Assembly (NCBI GenBank): GCA_022843605.1 | Contig: JALHNI010000025.1 | Span: 1 to 58,129 of the forward strand | Source of the DNA: Bryobacter sp. | GTDB taxonomy: Bacteria > Acidobacteriota > Terriglobia > Bryobacterales > Bryobacteraceae | Direction of reading: 5' to 3' | DNA: 58,129 nt | Shown: piece after piece, positions 35,828-44,150 of the stretch | How positions within the stretch are numbered: the first letter of the stretch is position 1 | How the letters are laid out: each line of letters opens with the position of its first letter | Notes under the pieces: generated by a model | The model's database searches: none | The model's input: only the letters and a program-made list of their open reading frames with translations | What the model was told of the DNA's origin: nothing | Made by a program: the position numbers and the translations under genes

Positions 35828-36235
35828 CTAAATCAAATCGAACAGCATCACGGTGTAGTTCTTCGTGGCCAGAGTGTTTTCAATCGTCGGCCAAACCTTC
35901 TGATGAATGTCCGAAGCCACCCACTTCTGCCGTAACTCTTCGCTCTGATAGGTGAGGGCGAAACGGTAGTTGATTCCGGCCGGGGCCTTGCCCATCAGCG
36001 TCGAACGCAACTTCAGCATCTTCACCTCGATATAGCCGGGTTGCTTGGCGGCGGCGGGACGAAAGATCGTCTCGAAGTTCTTCAGCATCTCCTTCTCTTT
36101 CGCGGGGTCCACCGTCAGGTCGACATGCAGTTGAATCGGGCGCCCGGCTGCCGCGCCTTGCGCGGGAACGGAGGCCACCGCGGACGCGGCACCAGCGGCC
36201 AGCAAACTTTTCAGATATTTTCTGCGCTTCATCAT
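35828..36235 (-). CDS. Tat-exported antibiotic-monooxygenase-like (ABM) small protein
   Basis: A 135-residue protein. The Tat signal KRRKYLKSLLAAGAASAVA is followed by a ferredoxin-like alpha/beta barrel of about 95 residues with QLHVDLTVDPAKEKEML and QPGYIEVKMLKL, as in the ABM/Dabb groups. These dimeric barrels include monooxygenases, isomerases and proteins without catalysis. AGGAG 6 nt before ATG 36235 gives a clear start. First gene of the five-gene operon running to 31380. Confidence 0.75.
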   Translation of the reverse strand: MMKRRKYLKSLLAAGAASAVASVPAQGAAAGRPIQLHVDLTVDPAKEKEMLKNFETIFRPAAAKQPGYIEVKMLKLRSTLMGKAPAGINYRFALTYQSEELRQKWVASDIHQKVWPTIENTLATKNYTVMLFDLI

Positions 36236-36296
36236 CTTTCACTCCTGGCAAAAATGCACGGCACCCATGTTGACACAGTTCACGCCGGGTTACCGC

Positions 36297-36302
36297 TACA
36301 GT
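36297..36302 (+). promoter_or_regulatory. -10 hexamer 6 nt before the start at 36309
   Basis: TACAGT, 6 nt, then ATG 36309. A TTGACA at 36270 is 21 nt upstream, longer than the usual spacer. Confidence 0.35.
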
Positions 36303-36308
36303 AAAGGC

Positions 36309-36596
36309 ATGCCAGCCTTGCTGCTTGCTCTCCTGCTTTTCTCCCAAGAGCCGAAACCCAAGATCGACGATCCCACGTCAGTCCGCCTCCCGGATGGCAA
36401 ACTGCAATCCGAAGAGATTCTGAAAGCCGAACACAAACGCACTCTCAAGGACGCCGACGACCTTGTCCGTCTCACTCAGGAAGTTCGCCGCGAGCTCGAT
36501 CAACATGAGCATCACGTCCTCTCTCTGGGCCTCCTCAAGAAGCTCGAAGAGATTGAGAAGATCAGCAAAAAGATGCGTGGCCGGCTAAAGCGTTAA
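36309..36596 (+). CDS. Small exported helical protein, unknown
   Basis: A 95-residue protein beginning MPALLLALLLFSQE, a minimal signal peptide. The mature part is charged and helical (EEILKAEHKRTLKDADDLVR, then LLKKLEEIEKISKKMRGR) and probably forms a coiled coil. I recognise no family. Start 36309 was chosen over an upstream in-frame TTG at 36267 because it begins the signal peptide and lies 6 nt after a -10 hexamer. It is followed after 12 bp by another unknown gene. Confidence 0.7.
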   Translation: MPALLLALLLFSQEPKPKIDDPTSVRLPDGKLQSEEILKAEHKRTLKDADDLVRLTQEVRRELDQHEHHVLSLGLLKKLEEIEKISKKMRGRLKR

Positions 36597-36608
36597 CATA
36601 GAAGAAGC

Positions 36609-37037
36609 ATGTTCTTCCGGCGCGAAAAACCCACCGTCCACACGTTCGATAGCCACGTAGCCGATCTCCGGTCAAAAGGCTTTTCCGTTGCGGTCAAGAG
36701 CACGGGCACCGCGGTTGCCTTACGCAACGATTGTGCGGCCGTCCTCAAGGAGGCTGGCGCCGAAGTCACCATCGAGAAGACCGGTGTTCTTCTCGGTAGC
36801 GAGATTGGCGTGCTCACTCACGGCGGCTATCAGGTTTATTTTGAAACGTCGCACGGCATCCGGCGCGCCGCCACCGCTGAGCACCTTAAGGCGCTCCACG
36901 CTTTCGACGAAGATCTTCGTGAGGCGCTTGGTCTCACCAGCAAGTACAACGAGGGCTTGGGCACCACGAACGGTCGCCACCTCTATGACCGGGTTCGCAA
37001 TCGCGATACCGGCAAAAAGCCCGTCTTTTCGGCCTAA
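36609..37037 (+). CDS. Conserved hypothetical cytosolic protein
   Basis: A 142-residue protein without signal peptide or membrane segment. Visible features are FDSHVADLRSKGFSVAVKS, a predicted beta-rich core with LLGSEIGVLTHGGYQVYFE, and a C-terminal NEGLGTTNGRHLYDRVRNRD. I do not recognise the fold. It is 12 bp after the small exported protein gene and probably in the same transcript. The stop codon overlaps that of the SCO gene by 4 bp (CTAA). Confidence 0.72.
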   Translation: MFFRREKPTVHTFDSHVADLRSKGFSVAVKSTGTAVALRNDCAAVLKEAGAEVTIEKTGVLLGSEIGVLTHGGYQVYFETSHGIRRAATAEHLKALHAFDEDLREALGLTSKYNEGLGTTNGRHLYDRVRNRDTGKKPVFSA

Positions 37038-37558
37038 CGCAAGGCTTCGATCGCGGCCCGGAGTTTGGCGAGATCCTCGGCATCCGCCGCGTCGAAGAAT
37101 CCGCGGATGCGCATCTGCGCGTCCACCAGGATCAGGCGCGTGGAGTGCGTCAGATCCGCCTCAATATCACCAACCTTAAACACCGTACGGCTCAGGTAGT
37201 TCAGTTGCTCGATGGTTCCGGTCAAGAAAGTCCAGCGGTTGCTTTGCGCCCTGTACCGTCGCGCATACTGCGCCAAGACCTCCGGCGTATCGCGCTTGGG
37301 ATCGACAGTGAAGGAAACCAGACGTACTTGCGTTTCATCCTGCAGCTTTTTCATCTGCGCACTCATGCGCAGGCAAGGCCCTGGGCAGTGGGTGAAGATG
37401 AAATCCGCCACCCACAATTGGCCCTTGAGTGAAGAGCTGGAGAAAGTTTGCCCCTGCTCCGAGGTCAGTTCGAACAGCGGCACATCGTAGAGCACCGGCA
37501 GATCCGGGCCGCGCTGACAGCCGGACAGGAGCAACATCACGAGCAGCAGCCGCTTCAC
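37034..37558 (-). CDS. SCO1/SenC-family copper chaperone lipoprotein
   Basis: Delivers copper to, or reduces, the CuA site of cytochrome c oxidase on the outer face of the inner membrane. The 174 residues have a lipobox (LLSGC, lipidated C14), the copper-binding pair C58 and C62 in HCPGPC, and the third ligand H138 in LTHST. All key residues are present. Last gene of the ctaA-ctaB-ABC-SCO operon; its ATG overlaps the permease stop. This context makes an oxidase-assembly role likely. Confidence 0.93.
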   Translation of the reverse strand: MKRLLLVMLLLSGCQRGPDLPVLYDVPLFELTSEQGQTFSSSSLKGQLWVADFIFTHCPGPCLRMSAQMKKLQDETQVRLVSFTVDPKRDTPEVLAQYARRYRAQSNRWTFLTGTIEQLNYLSRTVFKVGDIEADLTHSTRLILVDAQMRIRGFFDAADAEDLAKLRAAIEALR

Positions 37559-38265
37559 TCGCCCTCCCGCGCCAGCCGCACGGCGCCGGCAAAGAGCACC
37601 GCACCCAGCACCAGCGTCACCGCCGCGCTCACGGGTACCGAAGGCAGCAGTGCATCCGCCGCCGGATTCAATAGCCGTTCAATCAGCGCCATCGCGTAGG
37701 TCATCGGATTCAACCGCATCGCCCACTGCAGCCACGCATCCGCCGTCCGGATCGGAAACAGCGCACCGGAGGTCATCCACAGCGGCACCAGCAGCAGGTT
37801 GATGATCGCGTGAAAGCCCTGCACGGAATTCAGCTTCCAGGCAATTAAAAAGCCGAGCGCGGTGAAGGCGAAGGCAATGGCGAACAGCGACGGGATGACG
37901 GCCACCACAGCGGTCCAGGGTGGACGAAACGCCGTAAACGGCAGAAAGGCGAGAAACATCAAAGCCTGGCTCCAGGCCAACAGCGAAGCTCCCAGGATCT
38001 TACCCGCCACCACGCTCCATCGCGGCGCCCGCGTCACCAGCACGCCCAACAGGAAGCCCTCGCGGCGATCTTCAATCAATGACATGTTGGCGAAGATCGC
38101 CGAAAACATCAGCGTGAGCGCTAATGAGCCCGAGAAAAACCGGTTGAAGTCGCCAAAGCCGGAGCTGGTCACGAACCAGAACAGCAGCGGCGCCACCACA
38201 AACCCGGCCACCCGCGTACGCTCTCTCCAGAAACGCAGCAATTCCCGGCGGGCTAACGCCCTCAT
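37555..38265 (-). CDS. ABC-2 type transporter permease
   Basis: A 236-residue inner-membrane protein with six predicted helices, of the ABC-2 type used for export of lipids, polyketides or heme-like molecules. NPMTYAMALIERLLNP near the C-terminus matches the ABC-2 signature. It overlaps the ATPase gene upstream (4 bp) and the SCO gene downstream (4 bp). Its setting between heme O synthase and SCO suggests a role in cytochrome oxidase maturation. What it carries is unknown. Confidence 0.87.
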   Translation of the reverse strand: MRALARRELLRFWRERTRVAGFVVAPLLFWFVTSSGFGDFNRFFSGSLALTLMFSAIFANMSLIEDRREGFLLGVLVTRAPRWSVVAGKILGASLLAWSQALMFLAFLPFTAFRPPWTAVVAVIPSLFAIAFAFTALGFLIAWKLNSVQGFHAIINLLLVPLWMTSGALFPIRTADAWLQWAMRLNPMTYAMALIERLLNPAADALLPSVPVSAAVTLVLGAVLFAGAVRLAREGE

Positions 38266-39179
38266 ACGATCGGCGCTCCGGTGGCCGCGAAGAAGACATC
38301 CTCCAGTGACGGCCGGCGGAACTCGACACTCTCCACCAACTCCGGCTGCCGCTCCACCAATTCCGCGGCGAAACGGTGGGCATGGGCCACCTCCACGCGC
38401 ACCGCGCTCCCGAACATCACCGGTGAATTCGCCGCCAGCAGTGACATCAGACGCTCAGGCTCACGAGACTTCAGCAGCACCACCTCCCCGCCGATCGCCG
38501 CCTTCAGTTCTGGCGGCGTCCCCTCACGAACGCGAGCCCCCTCGTGAAGCAGCAGCAGCCGGTCGCAGCGGTCCGCCTCATCCAGCAGGTGCGTCGTCAG
38601 CAGCACCACCATCGGGCGCGAGGCGCGAATCTGATCCACCGTCTCCCACAGGCGCCTGCGGGCATGCGGATCAAGCCCTGTCGAAGGCTCATCGAGCAGC
38701 AGGATTGACGGCCGGTGCAGCAGCGCTTTGGCGAGTTCAGCCCGTCGGGCTAACCCACCTGAAAGCTCCTTCACCAGATCGGCCCGGCGTTCCACCAGAT
38801 CGAGTTGCCGCAGGACGTCGTCGACGCGGCCCGGCAATTCCCGGGATGAGAGCCCTTGCAACTGGCCTTGTAGCTTCAGGTTCTCTTCGATCGTCAGCTG
38901 TTTGTCCAGCGAGTTGGTTTGGAAGACTACGCCCAGGTGCCGCCTCACTGCATGAGCCTGCTCTACCACGTCGAAACCAGCCACCCGCGCTCTGCCCGAC
39001 TTCGGGCGCAGCATCGTCGCCAAAATGCGAAACAGCGTCGACTTGCCGCCCCCATTCGGACCCAGCACGCCATACAGCATCGGTCCATCGATCAACAGAT
39101 TGAGGTCGCGCAGCGCCGAACGGGTCTCGCCGCGCCGGCTGTGATAACTGTGCGAAAGCGCTTCGACCGAAACTTCCAT
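38262..39179 (-). CDS. ABC transporter ATP-binding protein
   Basis: About 305 residues from ATG 39179. It has Walker A GPNGGGKST at 40-48, Q-loop VVFQTNS, signature LSGGLARRAELAKALL, Walker B with ILLLDEPSTGLDP, and an H-loop in LLTTHLLDEA. The C-terminal extension of about 85 residues is as in DrrA-type drug-export ATPases. A TTG at 39200 would also be open but overlaps ctaB; ATG 39179 is 8 bp past its stop. It pairs with the permease downstream. Confidence 0.92.
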   Translation of the reverse strand: MEVSVEALSHSYHSRRGETRSALRDLNLLIDGPMLYGVLGPNGGGKSTLFRILATMLRPKSGRARVAGFDVVEQAHAVRRHLGVVFQTNSLDKQLTIEENLKLQGQLQGLSSRELPGRVDDVLRQLDLVERRADLVKELSGGLARRAELAKALLHRPSILLLDEPSTGLDPHARRRLWETVDQIRASRPMVVLLTTHLLDEADRCDRLLLLHEGARVREGTPPELKAAIGGEVVLLKSREPERLMSLLAANSPVMFGSAVRVEVAHAHRFAAELVERQPELVESVEFRRPSLEDVFFAATGAPIV

Positions 39180-39186
39180 TCCGGGT

Positions 39187-40032
39187 TTACTGCCGGTCAA
39201 GCAGCATCAGGCCGTAGAGCACGGGAAGGTAGACCACGGAGGTGAGCAATACGCTACGGGCCAGCGGAATTGTCCGGCTTCTGGACACGCGAACGGCCGC
39301 ACGCAAGAAGACCAAGCCCATAATCGCCGCGCCAACGAAATACACCGTGCCGGTCATGTTCAGCCAACTCGGCAAAAAGCTCACCGGGATGAGCAGAATG
39401 GAGAACAGTAGAATCTGACGTGCCGTCGAGTCGCCGTTCGGCTCCACCACGGGCAGCATCTTGATGCTTGCCTTGGCGTAATCGTCGCGGTACATCCAGG
39501 CGATCGCGTAGAAGTGCGGGAACTGCCAGACGAAGAGGATTGCAAAAAGCGCCGCCGCCTCCCAGTTGATCACGCCGCTCGCCGCCGCGTAGCCGATCAC
39601 TGGCGGCATCGCCCCTGGCACGGCACCGATCGTAGTTGCATGCCAGTGCTGCTGCTTCATCGGAGTGTAGAGAAACAGGTAGGTCACCAAGGTGAACAAA
39701 CCGGCCATTGCGGTAAGCGGATTTACCCCAACCCAGAGCTCAGCAAAGCCGGCGACAGAGAGCAGCAAACCCCAAGCGAACGCCTGTCCCGGAGTCACCA
39801 GACCGCTCGGGATCGGCCGACCCTTGGTCCGGTTCATCAAGGCGTCCGCCTTGTGCTCGTACCACTGGTTGAAAGTCGCCGTACCGGAGGCGATCAGGGC
39901 GGTGCCCATCAGAGTGTGCAGCAGCAACACCCAGTCAAACCCTGCTTGGCTACCGAAGAAATAGCCGATCGCCGTGCTCATGAGGATGAGCCACGTGATC
40001 CGGGGTTTGGTCAATTCGATATATGGCTTCAT
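39187..40032 (-). CDS. ctaB: Protoheme IX farnesyltransferase (heme O synthase)
   Basis: Polytopic UbiA-type prenyltransferase that attaches farnesyl to heme B to give heme O, the first step to heme A. The 281 residues carry about nine helices. The first Mg-prenyl-PP motif reads NQWYEHKAD (N55, E59, D63), the N-x-x-x-E/D-x-x-x-D form, and the second lies in YRDDYAKASIKMLP. ATGA overlap with ctaA. The operon also has ABC and SCO genes, all in oxidase biogenesis. Confidence 0.95.
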   Translation of the reverse strand: MKPYIELTKPRITWLILMSTAIGYFFGSQAGFDWVLLLHTLMGTALIASGTATFNQWYEHKADALMNRTKGRPIPSGLVTPGQAFAWGLLLSVAGFAELWVGVNPLTAMAGLFTLVTYLFLYTPMKQQHWHATTIGAVPGAMPPVIGYAAASGVINWEAAALFAILFVWQFPHFYAIAWMYRDDYAKASIKMLPVVEPNGDSTARQILLFSILLIPVSFLPSWLNMTGTVYFVGAAIMGLVFLRAAVRVSRSRTIPLARSVLLTSVVYLPVLYGLMLLDRQ

Positions 40033-40859
40033 GCCACCACACTCTTCCCTATCGGGCCGTCATTCATAGGATGCTGGGCCGCACCCGTGCGGACGTGATA
40101 AAAAACTTGCATTCCATAAAACACCGACGCTCCGAGCGTCATGGCGCCAGTCACAACATGGGCGGAACGGGCGGCCGTCATCCACCATTCGGGATCCAGT
40201 CCGTCACTGGACATCACACGGCCGAGAAAAGCAGCCAAGCCCAGGGCGATCTGGGCGATGGTAACCGTCAACAGAGCCTGCGCCGCGAGGCGCAGTGCCG
40301 GATGCTGACCGTGCGTTTCGAGAACCACCATTCCGGTATAGAGCAAAAGGCAGCCCACCAAGAGCGAACCCAGAATGTGCGGCCACACCGGAAGAGCCAC
40401 ATGGCGATAAATCGCGCCCAGGAAAATCTGCAGAAACACCGCCAACGGAACTACCACGCTCAGTGTTCGCAAGGAGGGTGATCCGGTATCGTCGAGCGCT
40501 GCCGAAGCTTGCCTCCAAGCCGAAGAACTGCCAACCAGTAAAGCGACGCTTCCCGCAAAAAACACATGCGAAAGGCACCCATGCAAAACAGTCACCCACG
40601 GCGAAGCGTTGGTCAGGAACCCCGAACCCGCGAGAGCCAAAACCGCTACTACGCAGCCGAGCGCCACCTGCAGCATCCAACGCCGCGGATTGCCAAGGGA
40701 CGCGAGCAGAACTAAAACAGACAGAATCCCGGCGATCCCGGAAAGGCCGCGATGTGGCTCGCCAGCCGCCTCGCCGAGTTGCATGGCGCCGGACAAGATC
40801 ACGGCCAATGTGCTCACAACGAGCGCCAAGGCCAAGGAATGAAGGTGTCGAGACAGCAT
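40029..40859 (-). CDS. ctaA: COX15/CtaA-family heme A synthase
   Basis: Inner-membrane oxygenase that turns the C8 methyl of heme O into the formyl of heme A. From ATG 40859 it is 276 residues with eight predicted helices. Likely heme histidines lie in EPHRGLSG, LHGCLSH, YRHVALPVWPH and SAHVVTGA. The extracellular cysteine pair of B. subtilis CtaA is not present, as in several other subfamilies. The start was taken because GGGAG lies before ATG 40859, rather than at TTG 40904. First gene of the operon ctaA-ctaB-ABC-ABC-SCO. No oxidase subunit genes are in this window. Confidence 0.9.
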   Translation of the reverse strand: MLSRHLHSLALALVVSTLAVILSGAMQLGEAAGEPHRGLSGIAGILSVLVLLASLGNPRRWMLQVALGCVVAVLALAGSGFLTNASPWVTVLHGCLSHVFFAGSVALLVGSSSAWRQASAALDDTGSPSLRTLSVVVPLAVFLQIFLGAIYRHVALPVWPHILGSLLVGCLLLYTGMVVLETHGQHPALRLAAQALLTVTIAQIALGLAAFLGRVMSSDGLDPEWWMTAARSAHVVTGAMTLGASVFYGMQVFYHVRTGAAQHPMNDGPIGKSVVA

Positions 40860-40958
40860 GCGGTCCTGCTCCCATTGTAACTGAGTCGAATTCTCCCAGG
40901 ACAAGAATTTTTCCGGTGTGACGATATCGAGCGAACAGGCGGTTCTGGTGGAAGTCCT

Positions 40959-40987
40959 TTGTTTTTAGCCCCCGAAGGTGCGACAAT
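40959..40987 (+). promoter_or_regulatory. Candidate promoter of the gene at 41052
   Basis: TTGTTT (40959-40964), a 17-nt spacer and GACAAT (40982-40987). On the opposite strand, TTGTCC and TACAAT with a 19-nt spacer lie before ctaA. The region 40860-41051 thus seems to be a divergent promoter region. Confidence 0.4.
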
Positions 40988-41051
40988 CAAAAAACTCGGG
41001 TGGGTCGGTCCTGAATCCCGTACCCGCCGGAGCACTTTAAGCGTCCGACCC

Positions 41052-42173
41052 ATGAAAATGCTTCGCCGAACCCTCCACCTTTGCGCGCTGGCCGCGCTGA
41101 CTCTTACTTCCGCTCTCGCCGTCACGCTGGGCGCCGAGGCCAACCATACGGCCCGATTCCTGGCCGGGTTGCCGTCGCTCGAAGGCAGCCCCTACAAGAC
41201 ACTCGAAAGCGATCCGGCCTGGATCGAGCACAAGGCGAAATTGGACGAGATCTTCGCCAAGATCGAGGGGCCCCGCACCGGTCCGCAACGCGAGTTCCAG
41301 AAGACCGAGGTCGGTCCCTTGGACAAGGCCAAGAACGTTTTCTATCCCTTCGCGGGAGCCGATGCCTGGAACGTCTACCTTTTCTTCCCCAAGGCGGACA
41401 CCTACACGATGATCGGCTTGGAACCTCCCGGAACCCTGGCCGGCGCGGACGCGCTGCTGAAGAACAGCGCGAATCTTGACAAGAAACTCGATAGCATCCG
41501 CTTCACGCTCCGCTCCATTCTGGAGTTGAGCTTCTTTGTGACCCGCGAAATGGACCGCGAATACCGCGGCCAAATCACCGACGGCTTGCTGGTCCCGCTG
41601 CTGGTGCTGCTTGCTCGCCACGACGTGACGATCGAGAGCATCCGCTACGCTCTGGTTTCCGACACCGGCCAACTGATTGACCGCGACCCGAAGGACCCGA
41701 AGCTGCCCCGGAACAAGAACAAGTGCGTCGAAGTGAAGTTTTCAAAAAACGGCAAAACGCAGACCATGCGTTACCTCTCCGCCGACCTGGTCGCGCTGCA
41801 GTTCAACACCGGACTGTTGATGTACCTCGACTCGTTGGGCCGGGTGAGCACCTACCTCAAGGCGACCAGCTACATGCCGCATCACGAGTCCTGCGACATC
41901 ATCCGCGCGAACATTCTTTCGCGCAGTGACCTGATCCTGCAAGACGACTCCGGCATGCCCCTGCGATACCTTAAACCCACCGATTGGGACGTGCGGCTTT
42001 ACGGCAAATACGTCAAGCCGATTGCCATCTTCAACTACCGTTCCCAGCCCGATCTCCGCAAGGCGTACGAGGAGCCGGGCCGGGCGAAGGAACTGAACTT
42101 CCCGATTGGCTATGGTTCACACCGCACGCCGTCGAACCTGCAACTCTCTGTACGCAAATCAACGCTCAAATAG
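41052..42173 (+). CDS. Exported protein of unknown function
   Basis: From ATG 41052 the product is 373 residues with a Sec signal (LCALAALTLTSALAVTLGA). The mature protein has FYPFAGADAWNVYLFFPKAD near 95-115 and PHHESCDIIRANILSRSD near 270-290. I recall similar proteins only as uncharacterised and cannot name a fold. It is monocistronic: a possible sigma70 promoter lies upstream and a strong terminator 27 bp past the stop. An upstream in-frame start at 40959 would overlap the promoter. Confidence 0.75.
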   Translation: MKMLRRTLHLCALAALTLTSALAVTLGAEANHTARFLAGLPSLEGSPYKTLESDPAWIEHKAKLDEIFAKIEGPRTGPQREFQKTEVGPLDKAKNVFYPFAGADAWNVYLFFPKADTYTMIGLEPPGTLAGADALLKNSANLDKKLDSIRFTLRSILELSFFVTREMDREYRGQITDGLLVPLLVLLARHDVTIESIRYALVSDTGQLIDRDPKDPKLPRNKNKCVEVKFSKNGKTQTMRYLSADLVALQFNTGLLMYLDSLGRVSTYLKATSYMPHHESCDIIRANILSRSDLILQDDSGMPLRYLKPTDWDVRLYGKYVKPIAIFNYRSQPDLRKAYEEPGRAKELNFPIGYGSHRTPSNLQLSVRKSTLK

Positions 42174-42200
42174 ATTGAGCGGCATTGAGCAAAGCTCAAC

Positions 42201-42233
42201 AAGGCGCCTTCAAGTTTCACTTGAAGGCGCCTT
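42201..42233 (+). terminator. Strong intrinsic terminator
   Basis: A perfect 14-bp stem (42201-42214 with 42220-42233), loop of 5 nt, followed by CTGTTTT. A smaller hairpin TTGAGC-AAA-GCTCAA (42185-42199) comes just before. It ends the unit of the exported protein at 41052. Confidence 0.85.
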
Positions 42234-42324
42234 CTGTTTTCATAGTCGTTTCATATTGTTAACGATGGTTATTTCAAGTTAAGTCAGGCGCCAGCAACCA
42301 CGGTCAGCTATCATGAAGGGGCCT

Positions 42325-43161
42325 ATGAGCTACCGTTTTCGCCAGTCCATCTGTAACGAGGTCTTCGAGGGTTGGGAGTTTCGCCGGACCTGCGAAGCGG
42401 TAAAAAAGGCAGGCTACGACGGCATCGAAATTGCCCCGTTTACCCTGGCTGAGACGCCCGGTGCCATCGCCCCGGAACGCCGGCGTGAACTGAAACAGAT
42501 CATGGCCGACAACGGCCTCGCTTTCGTCGGTCTGCACTGGCTGATGGTCTCGCCGAAGGGTCTTCATGTGACCACGCCGGACGAGGAACTCTACCGCCGC
42601 AGTTGGGACCACATCCGCGACCTGATCGACCTGTGCGCCGACCTGGGCGACCAGCGCGTAATGGTCTTCGGCTCTCCCTTCCAGCGCAACTCCACCGGCG
42701 GGCTGACGCCCGAGGAGGCGACGCGCCGCTTCGTCGAGGGCCTCAAGTCCGTCGCCGGTCACGCCGCCGGCCGGGGCGTTCGCATCCTGGTGGAGGCCCT
42801 GCCCAAGGCGCAATCGGACATCGTTAACACGGTTGCCGCTGCGGCGGCCATTGTCGAAGAAATCGGCAGTCCGGCTATCCAGACCATGTTCGATACTCAC
42901 AACGCGGTGGACGAAACCGAGCCGCACGCCGTCGTGCTCGAGCGCTTCTACGACAAGATCTTCCACGTCCATGTGAACGAACTGGACGGCGGCTACTGCG
43001 GGAGCGGCGACTACGACTTCAAGCCGATCTTCGAAGTCCTGCGGCGGAAGAACTTTCCGGAATGGGTTTCGCTCGAAGCCTTCGATTTCAAGCCGGGTGC
43101 GGAGTTCATCGCAGACCAATCGTTGCGGCATCTCAAAGCAGAGATCGCTCAACTTTCCTAG
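42325..43161 (+). CDS. Sugar phosphate isomerase/epimerase (AP endonuclease 2-like TIM barrel)
   Basis: A 278-residue TIM-barrel protein from ATG 42325, chosen because AAGGGG lies 5 nt upstream; ATG 42313 would swallow it. Metal-binding residues typical of the xylose-isomerase-like barrel are seen in ILVEALPK (Glu), MFDTHNA (Asp, His), KIFHVHVNE and VSLEAFDF (Glu). Members isomerise hydroxypyruvate, epimerise ketoses or handle inosose and keto-sugars. It is followed 29 bp later by a nucleotide-sugar epimerase. No signal peptide, so it acts in the cytoplasm. Confidence 0.88.
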   Translation: MSYRFRQSICNEVFEGWEFRRTCEAVKKAGYDGIEIAPFTLAETPGAIAPERRRELKQIMADNGLAFVGLHWLMVSPKGLHVTTPDEELYRRSWDHIRDLIDLCADLGDQRVMVFGSPFQRNSTGGLTPEEATRRFVEGLKSVAGHAAGRGVRILVEALPKAQSDIVNTVAAAAAIVEEIGSPAIQTMFDTHNAVDETEPHAVVLERFYDKIFHVHVNELDGGYCGSGDYDFKPIFEVLRRKNFPEWVSLEAFDFKPGAEFIADQSLRHLKAEIAQLS

Positions 43162-43190
43162 CCGCCCTGCCGAAAGAGACGAGAGAAATC

Positions 43191-44129
43191 ATGAAATACG
43201 TTGTGACCGGCGGAGCCGGCTTTATCGGTTCGAGTGTGGTGCGGCTACTGGTGGAACAACCGGGGGCGGAAGTGTTGGCGATCGACAACCTGCGCTCAGG
43301 TAAGGAGGAGAATCTGGCGGGCGTGCCCGGCAAGTGGAACCTCGCGAACGCCGATATTCGCGACTACGAGGCAATCGCGCCACTCTTTGCCCAAGCCGAT
43401 TACGTCGTCCATCTCGCCGCGATTCCGTCGGTGCCGGTGTCGATCAAGGATCCGGTGCCATCGCACGAAGTGAACATCAACGGCACCTTCAACGTGCTCC
43501 AGGCGGCCAAGGTGGCCGGCGTCAAGCGCCTGGTTTACGCGGCATCGTCGTCGGCGTATGGCGACACCGAGGTCCTGCCCAAGGTGGAAACGATGCGGCC
43601 GTTGCCCAAGTCGCCCTATGCGGCACAGAAGTTGATGGGCGAGCACTATTGCTCGGTCTTCCACTCTTGCTTTGGCCTGGAAACCGTTGCATTGCGCTTC
43701 TTTAACGTCTTTGGACCGCGTCAGGATCCGGGCAGCCCCTATTCGGGCGTTCTGTCGCTGTTCATGACCTGCCTGCTCGAGAAACGTCCACCGACGCTGT
43801 TCGGCGACGGCGGCCAGACCCGCGACTTCACCTTCGTCGAGGACGTCGCCGGCCTGGTGCTGAAAGCGCTGCAGGCGCCGGCCACGGCTTGCGGCAAGGT
43901 CTTCAATGCGGGCAACGGGAATCGCTACTCGTTGCTGGAGACCTGGGAGATGCTGCAAAAGATCGAGGGCGTATCGCTGCCACCGAACTTCGGGCCACAG
44001 CGAGAAGGGGACGTGCGCGACTCTCAAGCCGATACGCGGGCAGCGACGGCGGAACTGGGACACGATCCGCAGTTCACGTTTGAGGAAGGTCTGCGCCAAA
44101 CCTTAGCCTGGTATCGCGACAACCGTTAA
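43191..44129 (+). CDS. NAD-dependent epimerase, UDP-sugar 4-epimerase-like
   Basis: Extended short-chain dehydrogenase of 312 residues: VVTGGAGFIGSSVVRLL at the N-terminus, catalytic SSSAYGD and the YAAQK Tyr/Lys pair near 145-149, and RFFNVFGPRQDPGSPYSGV, typical of the UDP-GlcNAc/UDP-glucose 4-epimerases (WbpP-like) of surface polysaccharide clusters. ATG 43191 begins the Rossmann motif. It differs enough from galE at 13817 to have another substrate. Co-directional with the isomerase upstream. Confidence 0.9.
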   Translation: MKYVVTGGAGFIGSSVVRLLVEQPGAEVLAIDNLRSGKEENLAGVPGKWNLANADIRDYEAIAPLFAQADYVVHLAAIPSVPVSIKDPVPSHEVNINGTFNVLQAAKVAGVKRLVYAASSSAYGDTEVLPKVETMRPLPKSPYAAQKLMGEHYCSVFHSCFGLETVALRFFNVFGPRQDPGSPYSGVLSLFMTCLLEKRPPTLFGDGGQTRDFTFVEDVAGLVLKALQAPATACGKVFNAGNGNRYSLLETWEMLQKIEGVSLPPNFGPQREGDVRDSQADTRAATAELGHDPQFTFEEGLRQTLAWYRDNR

Positions 44130-44150
44130 ACCACTCAATTTCATTGAGAT

